Translations under genes and position numbers: made by a program
Assembly: GCF_002531755.2 (NCBI RefSeq)
Contig: NZ_CP035001.1
Location: 186,001 to 250,000, forward strand
DNA length: 64,000 nt
Source of the DNA: Rhizobium acidisoli
GTDB taxonomy: Bacteria > Pseudomonadota > Alphaproteobacteria > Rhizobiales > Rhizobiaceae
Direction of reading: 5' to 3'
Shown: in pieces, positions 36,490-45,844 of the stretch
How the letters are laid out: the number at the start of each line of letters is the position of its first letter
Numbering within the stretch: the first letter of the stretch is position 1
The notes under the pieces: model-generated
Seen by the model: the letters and a program-made list of their open reading frames with translations, nothing else
Told to the model about the DNA's origin: nothing
Databases searched by the model: none

Positions 36490-37662
36490 TCAGGATTGCG
36501 AGGCGGCGGCAAGCGCCTCCTCGATGTCTCTCCACAGCGCCTCGGTTCCTTCGAGGCCGACATGGAGGCGTACGGATCGCGCATGGATGCCAAAGGTTTG
36601 CGCGGAATTCGGCTGTGCCTTTTGCTGCAGCACCACCTCGCCCGGTACGATCAGGCTTTCATGACCACCCCAGCTTACACCCAATTTGAAGAGCTTGAGG
36701 TGGTCGGTGAAGGCGCGGATATCGACGCCGTCGCGGAAGATGAAGGAAAACAGGCCGGAGGTGCCGTTGAGGCCGGCAGGCAGGCGGTTGGCGAGGCCCG
36801 GGTGGCAGACCGTCTCCACCACCTCGAGCTTCTGCACGCGCCGGGCGATCTCGAGTGCCGATGCCTCATGCGCCCGCATGCGCAGCGGCAGCGTGCGCAG
36901 GCCGCGGATCAAGAGCCAGGCATCGAAGGGCGAAAGCTTGCCGCCGAGATAGGGATAGGCCTCTGCCTTGATGCGCGCGATCATTTCTTTCGAGCCGGCA
37001 ACGATGCCCGCCACCACATCGCTGTGGCCGCCGAGATATTTCGAGGCCGAATGGATGACGAGATCGACGCCGAGCGTCAGCGGCCGCTGGAAGAACGGGC
37101 TCGCCCAGCTGTTGTCGATCATCGAGACGACGCCGTGGCGCTTGGCAAGCGCCGCGAGCGCGCCGACATCATGCGCCTCCATCACCCAGCTCGTCGGGCT
37201 TTCCAGATACAGGAGCTTGGCGCCGGGCAGCGCCTTGGCAACTGCCTCCTCGTCGCGCCCGTCGACATAGGTCACCTCGATCTTCATCCGCTTCAGGATA
37301 GTGCCGAACAGGCGGAAGGCATCGGGATAGACATGTTTGACGGCGACGATGCGGTCGCCCGGCTCGACGAAGCTCAGCACGGCTGACGAGATCGCCGCCA
37401 TGCCGCTCGCAAAACCGAGCGCATCCTCGGCACCTTCGAGTTTTGCCAGCATTTCTTCGAAGGCGCGCACGGTCGGGTTCAGCCCGCGCGTATAGGTCGG
37501 CCGTACCTTCTCGCCGCGATAGACGGTGATCATCTCGTCATAATCGGAAAAGGTGAAAAGCGAAGTCTGGAAGATCGGCGGCACGACGGCGTCGGCGAAG
37601 TTGCCGTGGTCGTGGGCGGTGATGATGGAGGCAAGATCGAACGGGTCTTCGCCGCTGTTCAT
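36490..37662 (-). CDS. Cys/Met-metabolism PLP-dependent enzyme (cystathionine beta-lyase/gamma-synthase family)
   Basis: This 390-residue PLP enzyme has the family core: RPTYTRGLNPTVRAFEEML, ALGFASGMAAISSAVLSF (phosphate-binding loop), DNSWASPFFQRPL, and the PLP lysine in HSASKYLGGHSDVVAG. Family members perform beta- or gamma-elimination or replacement on cystathionine, cysteine or methionine. The product resembles the MetC group. ATG 37662 overlaps the gntR stop (ATGA) with AAGGAAA upstream. Being inside a sugar-type ABC operon under GntR control suggests catabolism of the imported compound rather than methionine biosynthesis. Confidence 0.85.
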   Translation of the reverse strand: MNSGEDPFDLASIITAHDHGNFADAVVPPIFQTSLFTFSDYDEMITVYRGEKVRPTYTRGLNPTVRAFEEMLAKLEGAEDALGFASGMAAISSAVLSFVEPGDRIVAVKHVYPDAFRLFGTILKRMKIEVTYVDGRDEEAVAKALPGAKLLYLESPTSWVMEAHDVGALAALAKRHGVVSMIDNSWASPFFQRPLTLGVDLVIHSASKYLGGHSDVVAGIVAGSKEMIARIKAEAYPYLGGKLSPFDAWLLIRGLRTLPLRMRAHEASALEIARRVQKLEVVETVCHPGLANRLPAGLNGTSGLFSFIFRDGVDIRAFTDHLKLFKLGVSWGGHESLIVPGEVVLQQKAQPNSAQTFGIHARSVRLHVGLEGTEALWRDIEEALAAASQS

Positions 37663-38381
37663 TTGGACATTTCCTTGATGTCTTCCTCGACAATGTCGAG
37701 GATCTTCAATGTTTCCGCACGCGCCGCCTCGGCATCCCCGGCCGCGATCGCGTTGAAAAGGGTGCGATGAAAGGGAAAGGACCGGCGGGCGAAATCCTGC
37801 CGGTCGAAGGGATGCTCCCAGAAGCGCTCGAAGGTCTCGCGCATCTGCTCGAGAAGCTGGCGAAACAGCGGATTGTGGGTGGCGTCGTAAACGGCGAGAT
37901 GGAAAGCCAGATCCTCCGGCCCCGAAGTGCCCTTCTCCAGGTGCACCCGCTCCATCTCGTTGAGTTTTTCCTCGATGACGACGAGGTCCTTCGCCGTGCG
38001 CCGTCTCGCTGCGACCATGCCCGCCTCGCATTCAATGCCGCGGCGAACCTCCAGCGTTTGCAGCAGCGCATCGCGCAGATGCACCGCATCGAAGGACAGC
38101 GGCATATGGATCGTCGCCCTAGACACCGGCTTCAACAGATAGGTGCCGCTGCCCTTGCGCGTCTCGATCACCCCGAGCGCCTGGAAGTGGCGGATCGCCT
38201 CGCGAATCGTGGAACGCCCGACAGCAAGGGCCGCCATCAACTCGCGCTCCGCCGGCAGCCGGTCCCCCGCCTGCAAGCGCGCATCCTCGACATAATCCGC
38301 CAGCGCATCGGTCACCTGACGCGCGCGGTCCATGACGGGAAGCGGCCGGATCACCGGCCTGTCGCTAAGCTTTGCCTTCAT
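37659..38381 (-). CDS. GntR-family regulator, FCD (FadR) subfamily
   Basis: This 240-residue protein has an N-terminal winged HTH (LPAERELMAALAVGRSTIREAIRHFQALG, read in two parts) and an all-helical FCD effector domain with AFHLAVYDATHNPLF and the metal-binding histidines in FPFHRTLFNAI. FCD regulators usually repress a catabolic operon and release DNA when bound to an organic acid. It is the first gene of the PLP-enzyme/ABC operon and overlaps the next gene by four bases, so it is probably autoregulated. ATG 38381 has GGGG upstream. Confidence 0.9.
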   Translation of the reverse strand: MKAKLSDRPVIRPLPVMDRARQVTDALADYVEDARLQAGDRLPAERELMAALAVGRSTIREAIRHFQALGVIETRKGSGTYLLKPVSRATIHMPLSFDAVHLRDALLQTLEVRRGIECEAGMVAARRRTAKDLVVIEEKLNEMERVHLEKGTSGPEDLAFHLAVYDATHNPLFRQLLEQMRETFERFWEHPFDRQDFARRSFPFHRTLFNAIAAGDAEAARAETLKILDIVEEDIKEMSK

Positions 38382-38419
38382 GGTTCCCCATTTTTCTATC
38401 AGGCAGTCAGGTTTGAAAT

Positions 38420-38430
38420 TGGTCTGACAT
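38420..38430. promoter_or_regulatory. Candidate GntR/FCD operator
   Basis: TGGTCTGACAT lies about 40 bases upstream of the gntR start. FCD-type regulators typically read TGGT-N2-ACCA-like palindromes, and this site matches except for the last bases. Assigned by position and similarity only. Confidence 0.4.
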
Positions 38431-38492
38431 CTTAGCATTTCTCAAACGAGGAAGCACGTCAAGTCCACTCTTCCGCCTCTTTCGCATCAATT

Positions 38493-38588
38493 TTAGTCGA
38501 TGTAGCGGCCGTCGTTCAGGTGGGTGCGGGCAGGAAAGCCGCGCTTGGTTTCCACGATTGCCCGCTTCGCTTCTTCGTCGGTCTTCAC
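38493..38588 (-). CDS. 31-residue ORF overlapping the traA stop
   Basis: A GTG at 38588 overlaps the traA TGA as GTGA and opens a 31-codon frame ending at 38493, encoding a charged peptide with KTDEEAKRAIVETKRG and ending NDGRYID. It could be a real small coupled gene or the surviving piece of a longer one. No family is recognised. It marks the left limit of the transfer-related DNA. Confidence 0.35.
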   Translation of the reverse strand: MKTDEEAKRAIVETKRGFPARTHLNDGRYID

Positions 38589-41500
38589 CCGATGCCGCGG
38601 CCACGGTTGACAGCACGTTCCCGCCGTTCCGCGATAATCTGCTCACTGCTTTCCTGGCGGACGCTCTGTTGCACGACCTTCAATTTCTCCTGCATCGCCG
38701 CGAAGGCCGGGCGTTGCGCCGGCGGCACGCGATTGATGAGATCCTTGTCACCTCGGATGACGGCATCTCGCCCAAAGCGCTGGTCGAGCGCCCGGCTGAT
38801 ATCGGCGAACTCCTGACGGATGTTTGCATCGAGAGGAGTGGCCGAGATATTCAGCTTGCGACCATTTTCCCGCGCCTGAGCCATCAGTTGCACGAGTACC
38901 TCCTCTGCCGCTTTCGAAAGGCCGGGAATTGCAACCGCCATGCGCTGCCGCTCTGCTGCAATGACCTTATGTTCTGCATCCAGCAAATTGTCGTAGGTCG
39001 TTCCAAGCGCGCGCAGGCTGGCTGCCACTTCGGGCACAGCCCGCGCCGCCTCTTTCCGCTCCCGGCCCGACGCCAGCATCCGATCCATGAGGCGATCGGA
39101 GCCGCGCAACGCACCATAGGCGGCGGGATCGTTGGTCACCGCAGCGGCAATGCGATCGGCAGCAAAGCCTTTCCGGAGCAGTTCCTCGATCTTGCCGACG
39201 GCGCCCGACGGATCGCGCCAGATCATTGTCGCGGCGTTGGCCAATGCGGCACGCTGCTGGCGATAGAGAGGGTTAGAGAGCGCTCGCAATCGAGCCTCGT
39301 CGTCGACCTGTATCTTGAATTCGGTGACGGCGGCGAGCATCGGCAGCATGCCTATTCTCTCCGCCCCTGGAGAGCCGCTGGCCGCCGCGACGATCTTCGA
39401 GCGATCCTGCCGCTCGGCGAGATGCTGCTCCTCGGCAAAACGCTTCACGGCTTCGAACAGCCCAGTCAGTTCCTCGTGCAGGGCGGCCGTCAGATTTTCC
39501 GGCATACGCCCCTCCATGTTGCGTTCAGCAACCGCATCCGCCTTCCCGGTGAATGCACTCCAGCCAAAGCGGGCCGTCAACGCTTCGCTGACCGCCTTGA
39601 TCTCCTGCACGATGGTGCGGTCCTCGGCCGCAAGCGCGAAGGCCGACTTATAGGCGTCGTCCCCGCCCCGGCTGCGTACCGCCTCAATCTCCATCAGACG
39701 CGCCGTCGCGCGTTCGGAAAGCGCCGGGATCGACAATGACATATAGGAGCGACGCGTCTGCTCGCGGAGTTCGAACCGTTCGGCGTTTCTGCGGAACTCA
39801 GTCGCATGGGCCCGGGCCAAGGGAAGCAATTCCCTCACAGCCGCCATGGCGACCTCGCGCTCGTTGCGCGCCGCGCGTCCGTCGACGATCAGCTCGGAGC
39901 CCCGCAGCCGGCCGAGCGGGTCGGGTGCTGCGGCAAGCTCGTCGGCGAGCCTGCGGGGTTGAGTGCCGACGTCCGAGGCGAGCGCATTCAGGGCAACAAG
40001 TGCTGCATCCGGATCCCGGTAGATCTTATTGAGCAGCGGCCGAAGGACTGCTTCCCGCTCCGTCCAGGCCGGCGAGGAATGCTGTGCCAGCCGCGCATCC
40101 GCCTCGACGCTCCTGACGAACGAAGTGGTCGGCGGGATCAGATATCGCTCTTCGCCAGCGCTTGCGCCCGAGACGATGTGGGGTTCAGTTCGCGCCTCGT
40201 TGTAGGCCACCCGCCGTTCTCGCTCGATGGCAAAGCCGAGCGCCACGCTTGCCCTTTCCCAGAGCTTTTCCACCTGCTCCCTCTTTGCGGCAATCCATGT
40301 CCAGCGCCGGGAAAGGCTTTCCTCCATCTCGGCTGCGGCGAGCGAAAGATGATCAAGCCCGCGGCGCCGAGCGAAGTCTTGCGCCTGGGCGCGATAGCCG
40401 GCCTCGCTTTCAAAATCGAGCGTCGTCGTCTTGGCGCCGGAACGCGACAATCGCTCGATAAGCCGGCTGAACACCTCCGGCCGATGACTTTCCTGCGCGA
40501 TGCGCTCCTGACGCGCTTCGGCGGTTTCGATCTGTCTGGCCGTCCAGACGTTGCGGTCGACTTCCCTCTCCTCGTAGCGCTTGTGACCTGTCGCCTCGTC
40601 GACGATAGCAACCTGAACCTTGACCCGCTCGACACCATCCTTGCGCAGCGTAATGGTGTCGCCGTCGGAGATGCCGGCGTCTTCGAGCGCCTTCGGCAGG
40701 CTTACGCCCCACAGGCGATGGACGGTTCCGTCATCCGTCCTGACATCGGCATAGGGGCTGTCGTCGGCATCCTTGTCCTCGGGCCGGAATTTGGCTTCGC
40801 CGGTTTCGACAAGCTCGCCGGTGACGCCCGCAGCGTGATCGACGCGCGGTTTGCGTCCCCATTCCGGTCTCGGCTCAAAATCTTCTTTCGCAGCGTAGAG
40901 ATCGACGCGGTCACGATGCCGGGTCATCGACACATAGGTCAGATGCCGGTCCATCATGCCGGTGGCGAGCACGAAGGTGCGGTCGACGGTGGCGCCTTGC
41001 GATTTGTGGATCGTTGCGGCATAGCCGTGATCGACATTGCGATAGCTGTCTTCGCTGAAGACGACCTTGCGGCCATTGTCGAGCAGAACCGACAGCAGCG
41101 GATCGCCGCGTTTGTCACCGGTCGCGACGACCGTGCCGAGCATGCCGTTCTTGACGTATTGCGGCCCGGAGTGCTTGGCCCGCGGCTCGAGGAAGCGAGC
41201 ATTTTCCAGGAAGATGATGCGGTCGCCGACGGCAAATTCCCGCGTCCCGCGCTCGGTCCGGAAGCTGCGGCTGTCACTCAGGGCATTATCGCCGGCCATG
41301 ACTTCACGCAGCGCCTCGTTCAGGCGTTTGACGTCATCATTGGTGTGGGCGAGCACGAGCAGTTCGTCGCCGCGAAGACGGCCATCTCGACCTTCCGAGA
41401 TCGACCGACCGATTGCCTGCTTGCGCGCAACAGCCCAGTCGGAGACGATGCGATCGATCGTTTCCTCGCGTGTGCCCGTCTCGACCAGATGGCCCTGTTG

Positions 41501-43206
41501 AGCATAGGCGTCGAGACCTTTCTCGATCTCGCCGCGGGCAAAGAGCCGTGAGGCATCGCGCGCCCACGCCTCACGCTGGCGGCGCACCCCGGCAAGCTCG
41601 GCAAAGCCGATCCGTTCGGTGATCGCTCGGAAAGCAGCACCTGCCTGGATCGGCTGCAGCTGCATCGCGTCACCGACGAGAACGACCTTTACCTCAGCCT
41701 CCTCGGCAATCTTCAGCACACGGGCCATCTGCTGCGACGACACCATGCCGGCCTCGTCGATGACAAGCATGTCACCGCGATGGAGTGTGTCGCGCCCATT
41801 TGCCCAGGCGAGTTCCCAGGAGGCGATCGTGCGCGATTTGATGCCGGAACTGTCTTCCAACCCCTCTGCCGCCTTGCCCGCAAGGGCGGCGCCGATCACC
41901 CGGTGCCCCTCGCCTTCCCAGGCAAGACGGGCCGCGGCAAGCAACGTCGACTTGCCGGCCCCGGCCAAGCCGACGACGGCAGCAATGCCGCTATCACCGG
42001 TGACATGCCGGATGGCATCGACCTGCTCCGCATCGAGCCGGAAAGGGGTTTTGGGATCACGGCTCTCGACGCGATCAATCGCCGCTTCAACGTGCCGCCT
42101 GGAAACACCGAAGCCGCCACGCTTCGACAACACCCGTGCCGACTGCGCCATGTCATATTCGATACGCAGGATGTCCCGCGTGGTGAACACGGCAGGCGCG
42201 GCCGCCTTCCCTGTCTCTTGATCGATCTCCTGCGGCTTCAAGATGACCAACTGGTCCGACGCCATCAGCCGGGCGCGGATGTTGGCAAAATCGCCGGGAT
42301 CGTCGACAGTGCGGTGCAGCGCCTTGGCGATATCCTTCTCGTCGAAAGTGGAGCGTTCATTGCCGAGCTGCTTCAACAGAAGCTCCGGCTCTGCCAGCAA
42401 CCGGTCAGCCATCTCCTGGCGGCGGGCGAGATCGGCCGGTGCGAAGTAGAGCTCCCTGCCCTTGCGGGCGAGAGCCGCCTTCTCCGGCCCGAGATGTTTT
42501 TGCGCGATGCCGTCGAGACCCTGCTCGGCGTAGGAACGACCGTCGAGGCGGATCTCATGACCGGCCAGCGCCAGATGCCGGTTGGCCGTCTCCGCCCAGG
42601 CGATCTTCCACGCCTTCATCGTTTCCTTGTCGCCGGCCCAGACCTTATAGACGATCTTGCCGGTCGGCCGGTCGGGGGTGACGACACGCAGCGGCTTGCC
42701 GTCCTCTCCCAGAACCGCAACTTTCTTCCGCCCGAATCCTTCCTCCGTCAGCGGCCGGAGCGTCATCATCAGGTGGATATGCGGGTTGCCATCCTTGTCG
42801 TGATAGACCCAATCGGCGATCATCCCTTTCGCGGTAAGATTGTCGCGAACGAAGTCGCGGACCAGCGCGATGTTCTCTGCCCGCGTCAGCTCTTCCGGCA
42901 GGGCGATGATCAGTTCCCGGGCAAGCTGCGCATCCGCCCGCCTCTCAAAGGCATCGACCGCATTCCAAAGCACTTCGCTGGCCCGAGCGACAGATTGCCC
43001 GTCGATCCCATTCTTCAGCCAGGCCGGATTTGATCGGGCAGCGTCAGTTCCTCATGCATCAGCTCGGAGGCGCCGCCGCGATAGCTGAAAGACGTTCCCA
43101 CCTGTTCGTCCATCATTCGGGCGCGATGACGATAAGCGGCGGCCGAGACGATGCTGCGGCCAGTTCCCCTGCTGATCACCTGCGCTCTGACGAACATGAT
43201 CGCCAC
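38585..43206 (-). pseudogene. traA: Ti-type conjugative relaxase/helicase TraA, frameshifted near its 5' end
   Basis: Two frames together encode a TraA of about 1540 residues. Residues 1-63 (start 43206) hold the MobA/MobL N-terminus with SIVSAAAYRHRARMMDE. The second frame holds the metal-binding His motif NPHIHLMMTLR, helicase Walker A GLAGAGKSTLL, Walker B LVIDEAGMVSS, GYAATIHKSQGATVD and a long C-terminal region. At about 43026 the first frame reads DQIRPG-stop, whereas inserting one C restores DQIPAWLKNGIDG. TraA nicks oriT and unwinds the transferred strand. Without its N-terminal Tyr domain the longer product could not nick. A sequencing error is possible, otherwise this is an inactivated gene. 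Confidence 0.85.
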
Positions 43207-43230
43207 TGGTGTCTCCAGACTGATCCAGGC

Positions 43231-43263
43231 ACGTCGCGACAGCGACGTATATTGCGCCCTCTA
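43231..43263. other. oriT nic region, Ti/RSF1010-like
   Basis: A perfect inverted repeat ACGTCGC-gaca-GCGACGT (43231-43248) is followed by ATATTGCGCCCTC (43249-43261). An inverted repeat next to a (T)GCGCCCT nic core is the organisation of oriT in Ti plasmids and the RSF1010 (MOBQ) group. It lies between divergent traA and traC, exactly where oriT sits in Ti-type plasmids. The nick would fall near the end of the GCGCCCT core. Confidence 0.85.
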
Positions 43264-43381
43264 ACAGATCGGACCGTAGGGCCGATGCCGTTTTTCCGGT
43301 TGCAGGGTAGCGCGCTTTACCATCCTATTCTAGTCAGTATAATCGAACATCGCGCTATCTGAACCGCGAAAGGAACCGCGA

Positions 43382-43669
43382 ATGTCGACCAAATCATCGA
43401 TCGCCGATCTCGACGCCCAGATCGAGAGACTGCGCGAACGCAAACGTCTATTGATCGTCAAATCGGCGGAACGGTTTGCCCGCGCTGCGACGAAATCCGG
43501 CCTGGCCGAGATGGAGATCGCCGATGAGGAGGTCGATCGGATCGTCGAGGAGATCGCCGCGCGGTTTCGCAAGGAGGAACGGAAAGGGGTCGTTGTCCCT
43601 GCTCCTCAAACGCGTCGACCAGCAGATAATGGCGCTGGAGCGGAGGGGCAGGTTCCAAATGCCGGCTGA
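43382..43669 (+). CDS. traC: Conjugal transfer protein TraC
   Basis: This 95-residue protein starts at ATG 43382 after AAAGGA. The coiled-coil opening SIADLDAQIERLRERKRLLIV and the middle EMEIADEEVDRIVEEIAARFRKEE match TraC of Ti-type transfer systems, a small accessory protein of the relaxosome made from the operon opposite traA. Its C-terminal 20 residues are longer and lower in complexity than in the Ti protein. It overlaps the traD remnant. With traG absent, only mobilisation functions are hinted at. Confidence 0.75.
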   Translation: MSTKSSIADLDAQIERLRERKRLLIVKSAERFARAATKSGLAEMEIADEEVDRIVEEIAARFRKEERKGVVVPAPQTRRPADNGAGAEGQVPNAG

Positions 43670-43742
43670 ACGCAAGCGCGACACGCGCGAGAAAATCCTG
43701 CTCGGCGGCATCGTCGTCAAGGCTGGGTTGGCTGGAGGATAA
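43659..43742 (+). pseudogene. traD: Truncated TraD remnant
   Basis: ATG 43659 opens a 27-codon frame overlapping the traC end. Its product contains RKRDTREKILLGGIVVKAGL, the conserved core of TraD (about 70 residues in Ti systems), then stops after two glycines at 43742. The C-terminal half is missing and no traG follows, so the tra operon was cut here, probably by deletion. Confidence 0.65.
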
Positions 43743-43914
43743 TTACAGCGTCGGAGATAGTAGAAACCGGCGGCAGAGGGATACGCCCCGGTTCCAGTCG
43801 AACCGTCTGCGCCGGCTAGAATGACGGTGATCGGCGCCTCGAAAGGTCGGCTCGGCGCTTACGCGGCTCTCGAGTTCGGCCCGAATCACCCGCGGCCTCG
43901 ACCGCCAAATCGAC

Positions 43915-44136
43915 CTATGTTTCGGGAGCACCGTCGAGCAAGCCGTCATATAATTCCAGCAGCACGTCGGTGATCGCCTGTCCGAGAGCGTTGCCTGCGG
44001 AGCGGAGATCTTCTTCACTACCGTCACGGGCCGCCTTGGCAAGCTCAAAGCCTTGCTCGCCGACGATCTGCTTTGCCGCTTCGATCGCCCAGAGCCCGAA
44101 GTCGCCTCGGCTATCGATTTTGATTGTTTCGTCCAT
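43915..44136 (-). CDS. Small acidic hypothetical protein of the mobile region
   Basis: This 73-residue protein starts at ATG 44136 with a modest Shine-Dalgarno. The sequence is acidic and helical, including FGLWAIEAAKQIVGEQGFELAKAA and ALGQAITDVLLELYDGLLDG. No family is recognised with certainty. Codon use is coding-like and no overlapping ORF competes. It lies 173 bases after the traD stub on the opposite strand. Confidence 0.6.
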   Translation of the reverse strand: MDETIKIDSRGDFGLWAIEAAKQIVGEQGFELAKAARDGSEEDLRSAGNALGQAITDVLLELYDGLLDGAPET

Positions 44137-44940
44137 TGTTGATTCCAGCTTGTCGCGGGCGAAAGGTTTAACCGACACCCCCGCGATGGCAAAGTACGGT
44201 GCGGGCAATATCCCCAAACTAGGAACCATCCATCACCGTTTTGAACCGACAGGATCACTGGCTTACCGAAACGCGCAGTCGCCGAAGGGCGCACCCACCT
44301 ATTTGGGCCGCTTAGTCGCCAATCGGCGCGATCCGTTGCGCACCCATTCGCTCATTTACCCATTCACGATTCAGGCCTCGAAGATCGCCCCTCGGGCGAA
44401 ACGGCTAGTGGGATACCATTAGCCTATCCTGCCATCTTTCACCAAATCGGCCTGGATGTCGTGCCCGACGCAGCCCATGCTGTTGCGAGTCGTCAGACAA
44501 AGCAACAGCGCTCACAGGCGCAAGCCTGTGATCCGCGCCGGAGGAACAGCATGGTGGCCAGATCGATTTGGTGAAAGATGCTGAAGCGAGGCCTCGTCGT
44601 GAGCTGCCGGGATGTCCCTGACCGGAGGGAGCGGGCATCGACGGCACGCGAACGATGAGACGGCGAGCGCACCGCAGGAGAGAAGTCACCTGAGGCGGAT
44701 GCCCGAAGCATGACGGCGTAGCGTAAGGCGATCCTCCTCTCCGTCTTGCTTGGGGAAGTCGCGGCAGCGTCCGCTGATCGGCCCCATAGGCCGGGCGGGT
44801 GTTAACCCGCTCCGCAGGGAGAGGGGTGCTTGAGGGGAGAGGCGGCAAGTCTTTCGCCTCAAGACCGCGCCGGCTCGATGCCGGCAAGTCATGGGAATGG
44901 GAAGAGACGAGAGACGGGCTCCGCCGTCTCTCGCCGAGCA
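44137..44940. other. 800-base stretch without a recognisable gene
   Basis: Several long frames occur on both strands here, but none has a good start, biased codon use or a recognisable product. A hairpin GAGAGACGG/CCGTCTCTC (44909-44932) lies 8 bases beyond the stop of the next minus-strand gene and is its likely terminator. Otherwise I see nothing; it may be decayed transfer-region DNA. Confidence 0.5.
44909..44932 (-). terminator. Hairpin downstream of the 158-residue hypothetical gene
   Basis: GAGAGACGG (44909-44917) and CCGTCTCTC (44924-44932) form a perfect 9-bp stem with a 6-base loop just after the stop at 44941. No strong T-run follows in the gene sense. Confidence 0.6.
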
Positions 44941-45417
44941 TCAATCGTAGACGATCCGCGCGGCGCTGATGCAGATGCCCGTTTCGTGGGATATATCGCG
45001 GATGATCGGGCCGAGCCCACCCAGTTCTGCATCGGTCAGGCCGATTGTGCCCGGATAGCTGATTTCGATGCCCTCGCAGTCCGCATAATGCCACTCGCCA
45101 TTGTTGACCCGATATTCACGAGTGGCGAAGTCGATTTCGAGGTCGTCAAGAAGGGTGATCTGGAAGCGGTTGAAGCATTCCTTTTCGCCCTCGAGCTGGA
45201 AGGCAGTGATGCCTTCGAGATCCGGTTCGCACACCTGTTCGCCCTGTAGCGCCATGATCGATCGCGCCCGTGCCATTGCGCATGCAAGCCCGTCGGCGAG
45301 CCGGTCGTGCAACGCTCTCGAAAAGTTATCTGTGCAACCGATGCGGTTCGCAAGGACGATTAGCCTGAAGCCCGCAAGCAGGGCAAGCTGATGGACGTAG
45401 TACCAGTCATTGGACAT
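44941..45417 (-). CDS. Hypothetical protein of the mobile region, 158 residues
   Basis: ATG 45417 follows a clear AAAGGAG Shine-Dalgarno. The product begins SNDWYYVHQLALLAGFRLIVLANRI and has a helical N-terminal half, then DFATREYRVNNGEWHYADCEGIEISYPGTIG. I do not recognise a domain. The Shine-Dalgarno is locked in a perfect 9-bp hairpin (45426-45449), and a ~118-bp palindromic element lies about 50 bases upstream of the start codon. The same element occurs before the 55-residue gene at 46434. The gene ends at a hairpin. Function is unknown. Confidence 0.65.
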   Translation of the reverse strand: MSNDWYYVHQLALLAGFRLIVLANRIGCTDNFSRALHDRLADGLACAMARARSIMALQGEQVCEPDLEGITAFQLEGEKECFNRFQITLLDDLEIDFATREYRVNNGEWHYADCEGIEISYPGTIGLTDAELGGLGPIIRDISHETGICISAARIVYD

Positions 45418-45425
45418 CGTATTGT

Positions 45426-45449
45426 CTCCTTTCGTTCTGACGAAAGGAG
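45426..45449 (-). promoter_or_regulatory. Hairpin sequestering the ribosome-binding site of the 44941-45417 gene
   Basis: In the gene sense, CTCCTTTCG and CGAAAGGAG form a perfect 9-bp stem with a 6-base loop, and the right arm contains the AAAGGAG Shine-Dalgarno, 8 bases before the ATG. Translation would need this stem to open. This is the layout of translational switches; the trigger is unknown. Confidence 0.6.
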
Positions 45450-45465
45450 GCCGCACAGTAGCCGC

Positions 45466-45583
45466 GAGGGGTCAGGGATCGCGGCACGCGACCGCCAGCG
45501 GCGGCAAGCGGAGGAACCGATTTTCTGACGCCGGCCGGCAGCCGGCGACTGAAAATTGGAGGGGCCGTGCAGTCCTTGACGCC
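45466..45583. repeat. Palindromic element, copy A
   Basis: The inner arms CCGATTTTCTGACGCCGGC (45517-45535) and GCCGGCGACTGAAAATTGG (45541-45559) pair at 16 of 19 positions. The flanks GGGGTCAGGGATCGCGG and GTCCTTGACGCC match copy B (46488-46604) at the same spacing. It lies about 50 bases upstream of a minus-strand gene start. Confidence 0.75.
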
Positions 45584-45844
45584 GGAGTGGCGGGTGCACA
45601 ATAGGACGTCAGAGAAGAAGAGTACCGCGGTGCCGGCAGGCGCCGCGACCGTTTCCGGCGACTAGCCGGCTGAGGAACCACCCGGCGCCGTTTCGACACG
45701 AGGCGGCGGCCTCGCCCTTGCCGCGAGGTGGATCGTGACTGAAGGCGGAAGCGGGCTCCGGGATGACGCGAAGCGACACAGTAGAGCCAGGCCAACGAAG
45801 GCCACTCGCCCGAACGCATGTTCCCTCCCTCAAACATCACAGGG
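45584..45844. other. GC-rich gap with no gene seen
   Basis: Between copy A and the WGR gene there are only short frames without good starts. The region is rich in CCGGCG-type inverted sequence but has no clean long palindrome. It must hold the WGR promoter. Confidence 0.4.

Noticed and set aside
39806..41551. 581-codon plus-strand ORF inside traA
   Set aside because: Shadow of the TraA frame, which has helicase and relaxase motifs; the antisense product has none.
44405..45094. 229-codon minus-strand ORF in the empty part of the mobile region
   Set aside because: Composition is Arg/Pro/Ser-rich as in out-of-frame translation, it overlaps the end of a better gene and has no start signal.
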